Part shown: in pieces, positions 35,748 to 45,854 of the stretch
Position numbering within the stretch: the first letter of the stretch is position 1
How the letters are laid out: the number at the start of each line of letters is the position of its first letter
NCBI GenBank assembly: GCA_903924405.1
Contig: CAIYBH010000156.1
Span: forward strand, 1-48,648
DNA: 48,648 bases
Origin: an uncultured Planctomycetaceae bacterium
Lineage (GTDB): Bacteria > Planctomycetota > Planctomycetia > Planctomycetales > Planctomycetaceae
Reading direction: 5' to 3'
Program-made: the position numbers and the translations under genes
The notes under the pieces: generated by a model
Seen by the model: the letters and a program-made list of their open reading frames with translations, nothing else
Told to the model about the DNA's origin: nothing
Database searches by the model: none

Positions 35748-37231
35748 AGGTCCATACAGAGCAACCAGTTTTCACTTCTCAGAAACATGTGACCGCCGGA
35801 TACGACCGGGGCCACCCAGGCCGGGTTACCGATTTCATCAAGGGAAAATCGGCCACGCTCCTGGTAACGCTCACTGTTGACGTCAATCACTGCCAGCGTT
35901 CCCCGCTCCCCCAGCACCAGAAAACGATCACCGATCCGCGTCAGTGAACCACGCCCAAAGAAGGGGTACGGAATCTCAGCTCCCGTTTCAACGTTAAAGA
36001 CCTTCCCATTCGAACGGTTCACTCGCAGGTTGTTCAGGTCACCCTCAAATCCGGAGGTTCCCCAGATCACCGCACCATCGCTCAGTCTTACACACCGCAA
36101 CTCACCTTCGTTTTCATGACGACCAGTGAAGCCGTACACAAAGCCATCCACGTGGATTGGAGTTGACCAGTGCGCCAGCATGTTGCGTCGGTCAGACCAC
36201 GTCTCAGTGACTGATTGTCCATCGGCAGCAACCTTCAGCAGCACGGATCCCACCTGGTAGGCTGCCGACAGAAAAATCTGGTCGCCGATCACAATCGGAC
36301 GAGCGGCGTTGACGGATTCGTGGACACGGGATCGAAACCAGAATGAAAAATTCTTCTGCCCCGTTTTCGGGTTGAGTGACACCAGCCCCTGGCGCATCAG
36401 GCACAGCAAATGACGCTGTCCATGAATCTCTGCAATCACGGGTGATGAGTAACTGACCACCATTTCATCACCAGTCCACCGGTAGGTGTCGCCTTCTGGT
36501 GTCGTCGTCCCATCCCAGGTACTTTTTCCAACCGCCTGCCACAGAACTTTGCCGGTGTTGCGATCAAAAGAAACCACCCCCGAATCCGGCTGACCACCGA
36601 CGAGGACAATTAACTGATCGCCATCCAGAAGCGGCGAACACCCCATACCAAAAAACCACTCCGGCAATTGAAAGTTCTTTCGCAGATCCACTTCCCAGCG
36701 CAGCTTGCCGTCTTTCATGGACACACATACCAATCGTCCCTCGGCCCCGAGAGTGAAGCAGGCGTCTTCCGTCAGCACCGGTGAGCAACGCGGGCCGTTG
36801 TTGTAGCCATACGGGTCCTCAAAAGCCGATGCGTATTCAAACTTCCAAAGCTCGGTGCCTTCGGCCTTCGAACGGCATGAAATGATCTCACTGTCGCCCT
36901 GTCGATGATGAACGACCAACCGGTCGCCCAGCACTGACGGGGCGCTGTAGCCGGTTCCAATCGGCTGTTTCCATAGCACTGGAGGCTGTTTGTCCGTCCA
37001 GTCCGGCTTCAGTTCCGTTTCTCCGGATTCGCCGGTGTGCTTCGGTCCCAGAAACCATGGCCAGTCTTCTCCCAGCACTGGTGCGGCGACCGAGTACAGA
37101 CTGACCTGCAGGAATGTCAGAAACAGGAATCCCCGGGCAACACGATAAATCACGAACCAGACTCCACTCGAAGTTTCGCACACAGGATCATGGCCAGAAC
37201 CAGCACAGTATCCGGATATTCGAATGAACAC
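35726..37231 (-). CDS. Exported PQQ-like beta-propeller protein
   Basis: A 501-residue protein with repeating W/LYxLxxxDGxxxW-type blades of a PQQ-like (BamB/quinoprotein-dehydrogenase-like) beta-propeller: for example GTELWKFEY, GKLRWEVDL, GKVLWQAVG and DGAVIWGTSG. A signal peptide is visible at about 28-54 (RVARGFLFLTFLQVSLYSVAAPVLG|ED). The start is uncertain: GTG at 37231 is the longest, but GTG at 37153 would leave a more usual leader. Such exported propellers are numerous in planctomycetes and usually have unknown ligands; the PQQ cofactor is often absent. No dehydrogenase-specific residues were seen. Confidence 0.88.
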   Translation of the reverse strand: MFIRISGYCAGSGHDPVCETSSGVWFVIYRVARGFLFLTFLQVSLYSVAAPVLGEDWPWFLGPKHTGESGETELKPDWTDKQPPVLWKQPIGTGYSAPSVLGDRLVVHHRQGDSEIISCRSKAEGTELWKFEYASAFEDPYGYNNGPRCSPVLTEDACFTLGAEGRLVCVSMKDGKLRWEVDLRKNFQLPEWFFGMGCSPLLDGDQLIVLVGGQPDSGVVSFDRNTGKVLWQAVGKSTWDGTTTPEGDTYRWTGDEMVVSYSSPVIAEIHGQRHLLCLMRQGLVSLNPKTGQKNFSFWFRSRVHESVNAARPIVIGDQIFLSAAYQVGSVLLKVAADGQSVTETWSDRRNMLAHWSTPIHVDGFVYGFTGRHENEGELRCVRLSDGAVIWGTSGFEGDLNNLRVNRSNGKVFNVETGAEIPYPFFGRGSLTRIGDRFLVLGERGTLAVIDVNSERYQERGRFSLDEIGNPAWVAPVVSGGHMFLRSENWLLCMDLTAAQKP

Positions 37232-37494
37232 TAGTTTTTTTTCGATGGATTGTCATCCCCAGCCGGCTCCAAATCCCCGTCGCGCAGCAGTACGCGGAAC
37301 GAGGTTGACCTTCAGAAGAGAATCGACCTACGCAACAGAACGGTTGTGTGAGACCGATGCCTGAGTGATCGATCCATGTCCATTCCTGTTGTCACGGTTC
37401 TGCACGTTCGGGGTTTGATACGACGCCCTGCGACATGGCGCGGTGCCATAAAACAGATCCGTGTTCTCCGCAGCCGGAACTGGATTCGCACAAC

Positions 37495-38685
37495 TCAGCC
37501 GCTGTACTCCGGCCGCAGGATGGCCGCCACGCGTCGGTCCCAGTCTCGTTGATCATGCTGAATCAATCGCGAGATTTGTATGGCCGTCAATTCTCTCGAC
37601 GCAGCGAACGCTTCTCGCAGTTCTGACGAACCCCAGAGGATATCGATGGGAGGCCGAATGTACTCGTACTCATACGGGGGCGGCGTGAATTGAAAGCAGC
37701 CGGGAAAGTGCTGCGCAAGAGTTGCCAGCAGCAACACGGTGAAGCCAAAGGATCGGATCTGCGCCGGATCCTGAACGTGCAGGCTGAGTCCGTGACAGGT
37801 CACGCCCTGCCATTTGTCAAAGGTCGGACGGAATCGAATCGGTTGCAGTAGCAGGCCGGCGCAGGATACTTCGAGCATCCGGCGAAGCAGCTGATCCTCA
37901 GAAATCCCTGGCAACCCACAGAATTCAAATGGACGCGTTGTTCCTCGACCCTCCGAAATCGTGGTTCCTTCCAGCAGGACCTGCCCGGGATAGACCATCG
38001 CTGTCTGCCAGCGGGGCATGTTAGGAGAGGGCGGAATCCAGAGACGATCGGTCTGCGGCCAAAGCATTTCCCGGCGCCAACCCTGCATCGGCAGCACACT
38101 CAGCGTTGCTCCAATGTGCAGTTCCTGATTCAGCAGCGAGGCCAGTTCGCCGATGGTCAGCGCGTGCCGCATAGGAATTGCAGCTCCACCAACGAAACTC
38201 TCATATCCGAGCTGAACGACGGGCCCCTCTGTGACCAGCCCGCCCAGTGGATTCGGACGGTCACAGATGACAACGGAGACCCCGACTTCCGCACAGGCAC
38301 GCAGACATTCGATGACTGTCCAGATGAACGTGTACACGCGACACCCGACGTCCTGCAGATCAATCAACAGCACATCCAGATCACGCAGGTGCTGTGCCTC
38401 GGGGCGGCGTTTGTCCGCATACAGACTGTGAATCGGCAGGTCGAGCTGCTTATAACAGCTGTCTGGTGATTCAATCATGTTGGCTTGCTGTTCACCCCAG
38501 AAGCCGTGCTGTGGCGAAAACAGTCGCCTCAGTTGACCGGGGCAGGCTTCAGCGATGACATCGCAGGCATAGCGCATGTGCTGATCGACCGACGCCTGAT
38601 TCATCAGCAGCCCCAGTTTTCGTCCTCTGAGCTCTGTCGGAGGATGGGCACTGAGCACCTCAAGGCCGATTCGCATTCCGGACAT
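37495..38685 (-). CDS. namZ: DUF1343 family, NamZ-like exo-N-acetylmuramidase
   Basis: A 396-residue DUF1343 protein. The family includes NamZ of Bacillus subtilis, which removes terminal MurNAc from the non-reducing ends of peptidoglycan fragments. Family features visible: GLLMNQASVD near residue 25, SPQHGFWGEQ (about 56-65), LIDLQDVGCRVYTF, ICDRPNPLGG and SEGRGTTRPFEF. The protein begins almost directly at the catalytic domain and has no signal peptide, whereas known NamZ is exported. Its start (ATG 38685) overlaps the end of the symporter gene by 26 bases on the same strand, so the two are translationally coupled. Confidence 0.9.
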   Translation of the reverse strand: MSGMRIGLEVLSAHPPTELRGRKLGLLMNQASVDQHMRYACDVIAEACPGQLRRLFSPQHGFWGEQQANMIESPDSCYKQLDLPIHSLYADKRRPEAQHLRDLDVLLIDLQDVGCRVYTFIWTVIECLRACAEVGVSVVICDRPNPLGGLVTEGPVVQLGYESFVGGAAIPMRHALTIGELASLLNQELHIGATLSVLPMQGWRREMLWPQTDRLWIPPSPNMPRWQTAMVYPGQVLLEGTTISEGRGTTRPFEFCGLPGISEDQLLRRMLEVSCAGLLLQPIRFRPTFDKWQGVTCHGLSLHVQDPAQIRSFGFTVLLLATLAQHFPGCFQFTPPPYEYEYIRPPIDILWGSSELREAFAASRELTAIQISRLIQHDQRDWDRRVAAILRPEYSG

Positions 38686-40216
38686 CCTGACTGGCTCCCT
38701 CGCCTTTCATTGACCATGCCGGGCGCAGCATTGCAGCCAGCTCACCCGCGGAATATGTGGTACCGGCACCAATCAGCGCCAGCCATGGCCATGCAATCCT
38801 GATCGTCGGTATCCAGTCCGCATAGCTCTGCCCTTCAGGAAGCACAAACTGAACAACGATCAGGACCAGCAGTCCGACGCAGGCTCCGAAGAGTGCTGCC
38901 CCCTGTCCGGCGCGTCGTGACAGAATGCCGAGCGCAAAAACTCCCAGCAGCAGTCCCGCTGAAAAACCGGCGATCGTTAAAGCGTTCTGGACAACTGAGG
39001 TTTCGAGGCGTGCCGCCTGAATCCCGATGATCATCTGCAGCAGTCCAAACATGACTGTCAGCACGCGCGACACCCAGACCTGTCGGGCCGCAGTGGGTTC
39101 GACACGGCTGAGTGGGAGCCAGAAGTCGTTCACAATGGCCGATGCAGAGGCATTGAGCGAACTGGAAAGCGTCGACATTGCCGCCGACAGCACGGCCGCC
39201 AGCATCAGCCCAATCAGGCCTGTATTGCGTGGAAACTGCTGCACGATGAACTGCACGAACACCTGATCAGATTCAACAGGTGCTTGCTGACCGGGCATCG
39301 AAAAGAAACAAGCCAGCTGAATTCCGATAAACAGAAACAGTACAAACTGCAGGAACACGACAACTCCACTGGCGAGCACGGCTTTACTCGCATCCTGCAG
39401 ACTACGAGCACTTAAATATCTCTGCACCATCATGTGGTCAGTGCCATGCGTTCCAATGGTCAGCACAGCGCCACCAATCAGCCCCGCCCAGAAGTTAAAT
39501 GGATCGGAGGCACTGAGCTGAAAGTTGAAGGGCTGCAGCTTGCCGGATTCGGTCGCGTACGCAAAGATCGTGGTCCAGTGTCCCGGAATGCGATTCGCCA
39601 GTACGAATACCGCTGCGATTCCGCCAAGCACATAGATCACAAACTGAATGCAGTCATTCCAGATGACAGATCGCAGACCACCCACCACTGTGTAGACAAT
39701 CGTCACTCCCCCCATCACCATGACGCTCTGCGACAGTGACCATCCCAGCAGTGTCTGCAGAACCAGTCCCGCCAGAAAAAGTCGTAATCCGTCCCCCAGA
39801 TTCCGGGTCACCAGAAACAGCAGTGATGACAGACGCCGCGTCAATGGTCCAAATCTTTTTTCCAGCACCTCGTAAGCGGTGAACAGGTTTCCCTGAAAGT
39901 ACCTCGGCAGAAACACGGATGTGACGATCACGCGGCCGATCATGTAGCCCATTGGAATCTGCAGCCACTTCATCCCGGTCGCACCAAATGCCGCGCCCGG
40001 AACGCTGAGCACTGTGGCGGTGCTGGTTTCAGTGGCCACGATCGATCCCAGAATTGCCCACCATGGCAGGGAACGTCCCCCAAGTAAGTATGCGTCAGCG
40101 GTGGAACTGCCGCGACCAGCGCGCAGACCTACATAGATGGAACCTGCCAGCAGGATCACGAGCACAAGAGAATCCGTGAGGCTGTCGCCGACGGAAAAAA
40201 CAGCAGTCGCGGGCAC
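38660..40216 (-). CDS. Sodium:solute symporter (SSS family)
   Basis: A 518-residue inner-membrane protein with about 13 membrane segments of the SSS/SLC5 family; substrate uptake is driven by a sodium gradient. Recognisable stretches: AYLLGGRSLPWWAILGSIVATE (helix 2, with the characteristic ATETS region), a central GTHGTDHMMVQRYLSA loop, and late helices NDFWLPLSR. The start is GTG at 40216, with AAGGA 9 bases upstream. The NamZ-like gene overlaps its end by 26 bases. In Tannerella forsythia an SSS transporter (MurT) takes up MurNAc, so a muropeptide sugar is a good candidate here, but this is inferred from context. Confidence 0.9.
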   Translation of the reverse strand: MPATAVFSVGDSLTDSLVLVILLAGSIYVGLRAGRGSSTADAYLLGGRSLPWWAILGSIVATETSTATVLSVPGAAFGATGMKWLQIPMGYMIGRVIVTSVFLPRYFQGNLFTAYEVLEKRFGPLTRRLSSLLFLVTRNLGDGLRLFLAGLVLQTLLGWSLSQSVMVMGGVTIVYTVVGGLRSVIWNDCIQFVIYVLGGIAAVFVLANRIPGHWTTIFAYATESGKLQPFNFQLSASDPFNFWAGLIGGAVLTIGTHGTDHMMVQRYLSARSLQDASKAVLASGVVVFLQFVLFLFIGIQLACFFSMPGQQAPVESDQVFVQFIVQQFPRNTGLIGLMLAAVLSAAMSTLSSSLNASASAIVNDFWLPLSRVEPTAARQVWVSRVLTVMFGLLQMIIGIQAARLETSVVQNALTIAGFSAGLLLGVFALGILSRRAGQGAALFGACVGLLVLIVVQFVLPEGQSYADWIPTIRIAWPWLALIGAGTTYSAGELAAMLRPAWSMKGEGASQDVRNANRP

Positions 40217-40769
40217 CGGGGTGTTCCTTTTGCATCGGGACGATTCTTCAGGCTGCGAAGCGATCTGGCTTATCGATCACGGATAGTAACAGAGCCCTCG
40301 TCCCGTCGCATCAGGAACTGCTGGACAGACTTCGCGTTGCCTTCTGAATGGTGGAGTGAACAAGGCCAGCCGTCAACTGAGAGGAGTCTGCCCGCAGAAC
40401 AACGGCAGAAGTGTGCTGGACCGATCATCTCCCGGTCACCGCCTGAGGTCCTGCTCCGACCAGCAGATTTCTCCACGACATTGCTGAAGCCTGATCCGGG
40501 TTTTGCCGGGAGCGTACGATGCCGGCCGTTGAGCTCCGCTGCGGGGCTCTAATCGGCAGTTCCGGCCGGAGCGTTTTTTTCTGCTGGCAGTTTTTCGCCG
40601 ATGCAGGGACGCTGTCACAGTCTGAAGAACTTCCGATGCGACTTCGGTCTGTTCCGAATCGAGTGCGGTGGGGTAGCATCTGAATGGTCGCAACAGGGAT
40701 TGCGACGGGGACCGGCTGATGGCGAATTTGTCAACGGCTGCTGATTGTGTTGCTACAGGGAATCGATCA
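40217..40769 (+). promoter_or_regulatory. Intergenic/leader region before the parA-like gene
   Basis: About 550 bases. The notable part is 40522-40581: GAGCTCCG (40531-40538) pairs with CGGGGCTC (40542-40549) as an 8-bp triloop hairpin; the overlapping GCTCCG (40533-40538) can instead pair with CGGAGC (40568-40573), directly followed by G and seven Ts (40575-40581). CCGGCC/GGCCGG pairing is a third option. This resembles an intrinsic terminator with a competing antiterminator, 190 bases before parA, but GC-rich DNA can fold like this by chance. Confidence 0.4.
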
Positions 40770-41624
40770 ATGCGCAGTATTGCGGTGATGAATCAAAAAG
40801 GGGGCGTCGGTAAGACGACTTCCAGCGTCAACCTTGCAGCCGCTCTTGCCCGGCAGGGACGTCGCGTCTGTTTGATGGATCTGGACCCGCAGGGCCATGC
40901 GTCGCTGCATCTGGGAGTCGAGGCGGGGCCGGATATGGCGTCCGTCTATAACGTTTTCACTCAGGAAACCACGCTGGATCATGCGCGGCAGTTGATTGTT
41001 GACAACCTGTCGCTCGTTCCCGCCAACATTGACCTCGCTGCGGCGGAAATGGAACTGGCAGGCGTTCAGGGACGCGAGTTCTTTCTGCGAAATGCGATGA
41101 AGCACTGGAATGAGCAGAAGCGTTTTGACTATGTGATTATGGATTGCCCACCATCGCTGGGCGTGCTGACGATCAACGCGTTGACGGCAGCCAGCGAAGT
41201 CTTCATTCCGTTGCAGCCGCACTTCTTTGCACTGCAGGGGTTGTCAAAGCTGTTCGAAACAACCGCTCTCGTGACTCGCAGACTGAATCGTGATCTGCGT
41301 GTCACAGGGATCATGCTCTGCCTGTATGAATCCGGTACACGGCTTGCCGCTGACGTGGTGGAAGATCTTCGCCAGTTTTTGCGCAGCAGTGATGCGGAAA
41401 CGCCATGGTCGCGAGCGGCGATCTTCAAAACCAGAATTCGACGGAATATCAAACTGGCCGAGGCGCCGGGATTTGGTCAGTCTGTTCTGGACTATGCGCC
41501 GGGTTCTGCAGGTGCCGTTGACTATATTGAGATGGCTCAGGAAGTGCTTGCCATGGAGACCGGAGCGGTGCGTTCCGATGTCGGGTCCGTGAGTGTGATG
41601 GAACCGCTGCGGGCTGCCGCGTAG
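40770..41624 (+). CDS. ParA/MinD-superfamily ATPase
   Basis: A 284-residue deviant-Walker ATPase: KGGVGKTT (10-17) with the signature Lys, DPQGHAS (switch-like), and MDCPPSLG. This is the ParA/Soj family of DNA- or cargo-positioning ATPases. I prefer the ATG at 40770, which gives the usual start ([12 protein letters not shown]) with AGGGA 8 bases upstream; an ATG at 40719 adds 17 residues. No parB or parS site is visible nearby, so it may be an orphan ParA positioning another cargo rather than a chromosome-segregation ParA. The CtpA-type protease follows 72 bases downstream. Confidence 0.92.
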   Translation: MRSIAVMNQKGGVGKTTSSVNLAAALARQGRRVCLMDLDPQGHASLHLGVEAGPDMASVYNVFTQETTLDHARQLIVDNLSLVPANIDLAAAEMELAGVQGREFFLRNAMKHWNEQKRFDYVIMDCPPSLGVLTINALTAASEVFIPLQPHFFALQGLSKLFETTALVTRRLNRDLRVTGIMLCLYESGTRLAADVVEDLRQFLRSSDAETPWSRAAIFKTRIRRNIKLAEAPGFGQSVLDYAPGSAGAVDYIEMAQEVLAMETGAVRSDVGSVSVMEPLRAAA

Positions 41625-41696
41625 GGCTCGTTGGCTGATCGCGGGGATCTCTCTCCCCGCGTTTCTGTTCATGAAAAGATCGACTGGGAGACAATC

Positions 41697-43019
41697 GTGA
41701 GCCGCGCAGTCAACTGGACTCTCTGTCTGGCAGCCTGCCTGCTGGGATTTGCTCTCGCTCGCCAGGTTCCTGCCCGGGATGAATCGTCGTCAGCTGCTGA
41801 CAGAACGCGCGAAGATTTCGAGCTGATGCGTTTGTTTGCTGAAGCCTGTGAACAGATTGATCTCAGATACGTTCGGGATGTCGACCGTCGAAAACTTCTG
41901 GATCATGCAATCCGGGGAATGCTGAGCGGGCTTGATCCGTATTCCTCCTGGATTGCCCGGGATGAACTGGCTCGGTTTGAACAGAGTCTCGATCAGGAAT
42001 TCACCGGGATTGGCATTCAGGTGCACCTGGTCAACGGACGGGTTGAGATTCTGAGTACACTCAATGAGTCGCCTGCTGCACGTGCGGGAGTACGATCCGG
42101 TGACGTTCTGCTGGAAGTGGACGGCAACGCCGTGACCAATCTGTCGCCAGTGGAAATCGGTAAACTGATCTCCGGACCTGTGGGACGTCCTGTCAGTCTG
42201 CGGATGCAGAGGGCGAAGACGGAAGCAGAGGAGACTCTGGAAATCGTCCGGGAAAAAGTCACTGTACCAACAGTGTCGGGCGTCACCCGTGACACGAACT
42301 CAAAGTGGGAGTGGTGGCTCGATGCGGCAAACAGGATCGGCTACATCCGGCTCAGTCATTTCAGTCGCAACACGGCGGCGGAGCTCCGTCAGGCCCTACA
42401 GGAGCTGACGGAACAGCAGGCCCGCGGTTTGATTCTGGATCTGCGATCCAATCCCGGAGGTCGAGTTGAATCGGCCGTTGAGATTGCAGACATGTTTCTG
42501 GAGTCTGGTCGGATTGTTTCCATGCAGGGACGGGCCGTCTCGGAAAAGGTCTGGGAGGCAACTGCGGGAACAGGTATCTCGTCCAGCCTGCCGCTGGCTG
42601 TGCTGATCAATCGCCAGTCTGCTTCGGCCAGTGAAATTCTGGCAGCAGCTCTGCAGGATCAGCGCCGGGCCGTTCTGGTTGGTGAACGCAGCTTCGGAAA
42701 AGGCAGCGTGCAGACCGTGATCCGGATGGACAGTGGGCGGTCCGCAATGAAACTCACGACGGCCGGCTACCTCCGGCCCAGTGGTATCAATATCCACAAA
42801 TTCCCGGATTCTCGTCCGGAGGACAACTGGGGCGTTCGCCCGGATGCAGACTTCCAGGTGGAACTGACGAATGAGCAGTGGACGGAATGGCTGCAGCACC
42901 GGGAGTCCCGCTCCGGAACCGGCACGGCCGGGACATCACCGCCGAATGACACTGCGGACCTGCAGCTACAGCGTGCACTGGTCTGGGCCGTCTCTCAGGC
43001 CAGTGGGCAGACTCCCTGA
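41697..43019 (+). CDS. S41 C-terminal processing peptidase (CtpA type)
   Basis: A 440-residue serine protease of family S41A. A signal/anchor segment (NWTLCLAACLLGFALA) opens the protein, then a PDZ domain (GIGIQVHLVNGRVEI ... GVRSGDVLLEVDG) and the catalytic domain with the Ser310-Lys335 dyad: SASAS around 308-312 and FGKG at 333-336, 25 residues apart as in Prc. It acts in the envelope, trimming proteins from their C-termini. The GTG at 41697 is chosen because GGGAG lies 6 bases before it and it places the anchor at the N-terminus; a TTG at 41631 is also in frame. Confidence 0.93.
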   Translation: MSRAVNWTLCLAACLLGFALARQVPARDESSSAADRTREDFELMRLFAEACEQIDLRYVRDVDRRKLLDHAIRGMLSGLDPYSSWIARDELARFEQSLDQEFTGIGIQVHLVNGRVEILSTLNESPAARAGVRSGDVLLEVDGNAVTNLSPVEIGKLISGPVGRPVSLRMQRAKTEAEETLEIVREKVTVPTVSGVTRDTNSKWEWWLDAANRIGYIRLSHFSRNTAAELRQALQELTEQQARGLILDLRSNPGGRVESAVEIADMFLESGRIVSMQGRAVSEKVWEATAGTGISSSLPLAVLINRQSASASEILAAALQDQRRAVLVGERSFGKGSVQTVIRMDSGRSAMKLTTAGYLRPSGINIHKFPDSRPEDNWGVRPDADFQVELTNEQWTEWLQHRESRSGTGTAGTSPPNDTADLQLQRALVWAVSQASGQTP

Positions 43020-43222
43020 TTTCCTGCGGAATCCCGCCGCGGGGAATTTCGAGTGCGAGTGCATCGTCTCTGCGCCCGTCCCGTGTACGATTCACGGGAA
43101 GCAGCGCACTTTCCCGGTGGTGACATCCGGAACCCGGCCGTGCGACGACTTTTCAGGGCGTTTCACTTCCCGCACGTGTGGAACACCGTCCATTCCGCAG
43201 CGGTTCTCCAGCAGGGTTTCCC

Positions 43223-45298
43223 ATGTTTACGCTCGACCAGAAGTTTCACCTTGTCAGCGAATTTGAACCGGCCGGGGATCAGCCCAAAGCCATCGAAGCG
43301 CTCAGTCGCGGAATCCGCGAAAACAAACGAACCCAGGTGCTGCTGGGCGTCACGGGTTCTGGCAAGACGTTTACGATGGCCAATGTGATTCAACAGATCC
43401 AGCGTCCAACGCTGGTGCTGTCTCACAACAAAACCCTCGCAGCTCAGCTTTATGCAGAATTTCGGGAGTTTTTCCCCAACAACGCCGTGACGTATTTCGT
43501 CAGCTACTACGACTACTATCAGCCAGAAGCGTACATTCCGCAGCGCGACATTTACATCGAAAAGGATGCGTCGATCAATGAAGAGATCGACAGGCTGCGA
43601 CTACTGGCCACCAGTGCCCTCGTCAGCCGCAACGACGTGATCGTCGTCGCCACGGTCAGTTGTATCTACGGGCTTGGTTCACCCAAAGACTATCTGAACA
43701 TGATGGTTCCCCTGCATGTGGGCCAGCAGATCGATCGCGAAAACCTGCTGATGCGACTGATCGATATTCAGTACGACAGAAATGACTTTGACCCTGGGCG
43801 TGCAAAGTTTCGAGTCCGCGGAGATGTGATTGAAGTCTGGCCCGCGTACGAGGAATTCGCTTATCGGATTGAATTGTGGGGCGATGAAATTGAAAAACTC
43901 AGCGTGATTGATCCGGTCTCCGGAAGAGAATCGCAGTCGCTTCGTGAAATCTATATCTATCCGGCAAAGCACTTTGTGCTGCCACAGAGTCGCGTGGATG
44001 CGGCGCTCGATGAAATTCGCGAAGAACTGGAAGGCACGCTGAAAACGTTTCAGCAGGAAGGAAAGCTGCTGGAGGCTCAGCGACTTGCCGCACGCACGCG
44101 ACACGATCTGGAACTGATGAAGGAAACCGGTTTCTGCCCGGGGATTGAAAACTACAGTCGCGCACTGGCCGGCCGAAAACCAGGAGAACCGCCGTATACT
44201 CTGTATGACTTTTTTCCCGAGGACTTTCTGCTCTTCGTTGATGAATCTCACGTAACCATTCCCCAGATTCGTGCGATGTATGCAGGAGACCATGCCCGCA
44301 AAACCACCCTGGTGGACCATGGGTTTCGCCTGCCCATGGCAAAAGACAACCGCCCGCTGATGTTCGACGAGTGGAACTCAAAACCTTCATTCCGCGTCCT
44401 GGTCTCGGCCACCCCCGCAAATTGGGAACTCGATCAGACCGGTGGCGAGGTTGTCGAACAGGTCATTCGACCCACAGGCCTTGTCGACCCGGAAATCAGT
44501 GTTGTGCCCGCTCGTGGACAGGTCCCGCATTTGCTGGAACAGATTCGCGAACGCACGGCCGCCGGAGAGCGCGTGCTCGTCACAACGCTCACCAAGCGCC
44601 TGGCTGAGGATCTTTCCAGCTACATGCGCGAAGAAGGGATTCGCTGCGAATGGCTGCACTCGGAATTGAACGCCGTCGAACGCGTGGAGGTCATCCGCGA
44701 ACTCAGAGAAGGCAAACACGATGCGGTGATCGGAGTCAACCTGCTCAGAGAGGGACTCGACATTCCTGAAGTCTCAATGGTGGCCATCATGGATGCCGAT
44801 AAAGAGGGATTTCTCAGAAGCGAAACCAGCCTGATTCAGACCATCGGTCGATCGGCAAGAAACGTGAATGCCAAAGTGATCCTCTACGCGGACACTGTCA
44901 CCGAGAGTATGCAGCGTGCGATCGATGAAACCAATCGCCGACGCAAACTGCAGACCGAATACAACCGCGAACACGGAATTACTCCCGAAACCATTCGCAA
45001 GGCCATCCGAAGAGGCATCGAAGAAGAGATTCAGGCTCGTCAGGTTGAACGTGAGTCCGTCGGAGTTTCCGCAGAATCTCAGTTCGTCACCCAGGAATTC
45101 ATCCGCGAACTGGAAGGCGAAATGCTGCAGGCCGCCGAACAACTTGATTTCGAACGTGCCGCTCAATTGCGAGACCGCATCCACGAAATGAAAAAGAAAA
45201 TCGGACAGCCCGTTCCCGAAGACGAAGGCTCCACACGCCCGGGATTCGCCCGTCGAGCTTCCGGACGCGGACGATCCGCCGGCAGGAAAAAAAAGTAA
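43223..45298 (+). CDS. uvrB: Excinuclease ABC subunit B (UvrB)
   Basis: A 691-residue UvrB, the damage-verifying helicase-like subunit of nucleotide excision repair. Walker A GVTGSGKT (42-49), the beta-hairpin [12 protein letters not shown] (95-106), DESH (340-343), helicase motifs [19 protein letters not shown] and QTIGRSARN, and a C-terminal UVR domain ([21 protein letters not shown]) that binds UvrC are all present. Length is normal. The start is the ATG at 43223 (MFTLDQKF) with AGGG upstream. A Lys/Arg/Ser-rich tail ([15 protein letters not shown]) ends the protein. Confidence 0.98.
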   Translation: MFTLDQKFHLVSEFEPAGDQPKAIEALSRGIRENKRTQVLLGVTGSGKTFTMANVIQQIQRPTLVLSHNKTLAAQLYAEFREFFPNNAVTYFVSYYDYYQPEAYIPQRDIYIEKDASINEEIDRLRLLATSALVSRNDVIVVATVSCIYGLGSPKDYLNMMVPLHVGQQIDRENLLMRLIDIQYDRNDFDPGRAKFRVRGDVIEVWPAYEEFAYRIELWGDEIEKLSVIDPVSGRESQSLREIYIYPAKHFVLPQSRVDAALDEIREELEGTLKTFQQEGKLLEAQRLAARTRHDLELMKETGFCPGIENYSRALAGRKPGEPPYTLYDFFPEDFLLFVDESHVTIPQIRAMYAGDHARKTTLVDHGFRLPMAKDNRPLMFDEWNSKPSFRVLVSATPANWELDQTGGEVVEQVIRPTGLVDPEISVVPARGQVPHLLEQIRERTAAGERVLVTTLTKRLAEDLSSYMREEGIRCEWLHSELNAVERVEVIRELREGKHDAVIGVNLLREGLDIPEVSMVAIMDADKEGFLRSETSLIQTIGRSARNVNAKVILYADTVTESMQRAIDETNRRRKLQTEYNREHGITPETIRKAIRRGIEEEIQARQVERESVGVSAESQFVTQEFIRELEGEMLQAAEQLDFERAAQLRDRIHEMKKKIGQPVPEDEGSTRPGFARRASGRGRSAGRKKK

Positions 45299-45432
45299 CG
45301 CACCCGCAAAAAGGCGAGCGGTGTGGCGTGAGCCCACCGAGAACCGCCCCGTCATCCGTCCACGTGCCATCCACCGCGGTACTCGACGCATCCTCGTTGG
45401 GCTCATTTTGTCGCAAAAATAGCGCACTTAAT

Positions 45433-45727
45433 GAGGTGCATGGGGCACACCGGCTACCCCGTCGTCAACTGCTGTGCCGCCGCTGACAGCAATGATTGAT
45501 CACAGGGGTTCCCCTTGGCCGCGATCAAATAAACGCCAGAAAAAACTGTGTTTTCAAACTCAGGTGCATGGCACCTGAGTTCGCCAGACTCTGTTTGAGA
45601 CCCCCAGAACACGGGATGAAACTTTTAAAGATCTTCATATCCCAAAACAGACCACGCTTTTGAGGTGCATGGCACCTGGAATGCCTGAACCAAGCTATTG
45701 AGGTGCATGGCACCTGGAATGCCTGAA
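45433..45727. repeat. Four AGGTGC-ATG-GCACCT palindromic repeats
   Basis: A core AGGTGC-ATG-GCACCT palindrome (6-bp stem, ATG loop) occurs at 45663-45677 and 45701-45715, within a 29-bp direct repeat whose copies start at 45661 and 45699, 38 bases apart. At 45558-45580 the stem is 10 bp (ACTCAGGTGC/GCACCTGAGT). A degenerate copy is at 45433-45449. Their role is unknown; they are intergenic and could be dispersed REP/MITE-like elements, terminators or protein-binding sites. Confidence 0.8.
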
Positions 45728-45825
45728 ATGAAAACCGAGCGATTTCGTACGTGCTGTGATGGCCCGTTGTCGCTCCTGACACTCGCACGAATTCCATCCG
45801 GCGGGAACTGTTCGGGGGCGTCGAC

Positions 45826-45854
45826 TATTCAGAAAATTTCGAGTGGCTTATACT
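45826..45854 (+). promoter_or_regulatory. Possible promoter of the sulfite/nitrite reductase gene
   Basis: TATTCA (45826-45831), 17 bases, TATACT (45849-45854). The -10 box is good, the -35 box weak. It implies a leader of about 270 bases. Confidence 0.35.

Noticed and set aside
40217..40720. Possible structural RNA (SRP, tmRNA or RNase P) in the gap
   Set aside because: None of the conserved core sequences of these RNAs could be found.
45525..45797. Minus-strand frame of 90 residues across the palindromic repeats
   Set aside because: Its sequence comes from the repeats themselves and has no gene signals.
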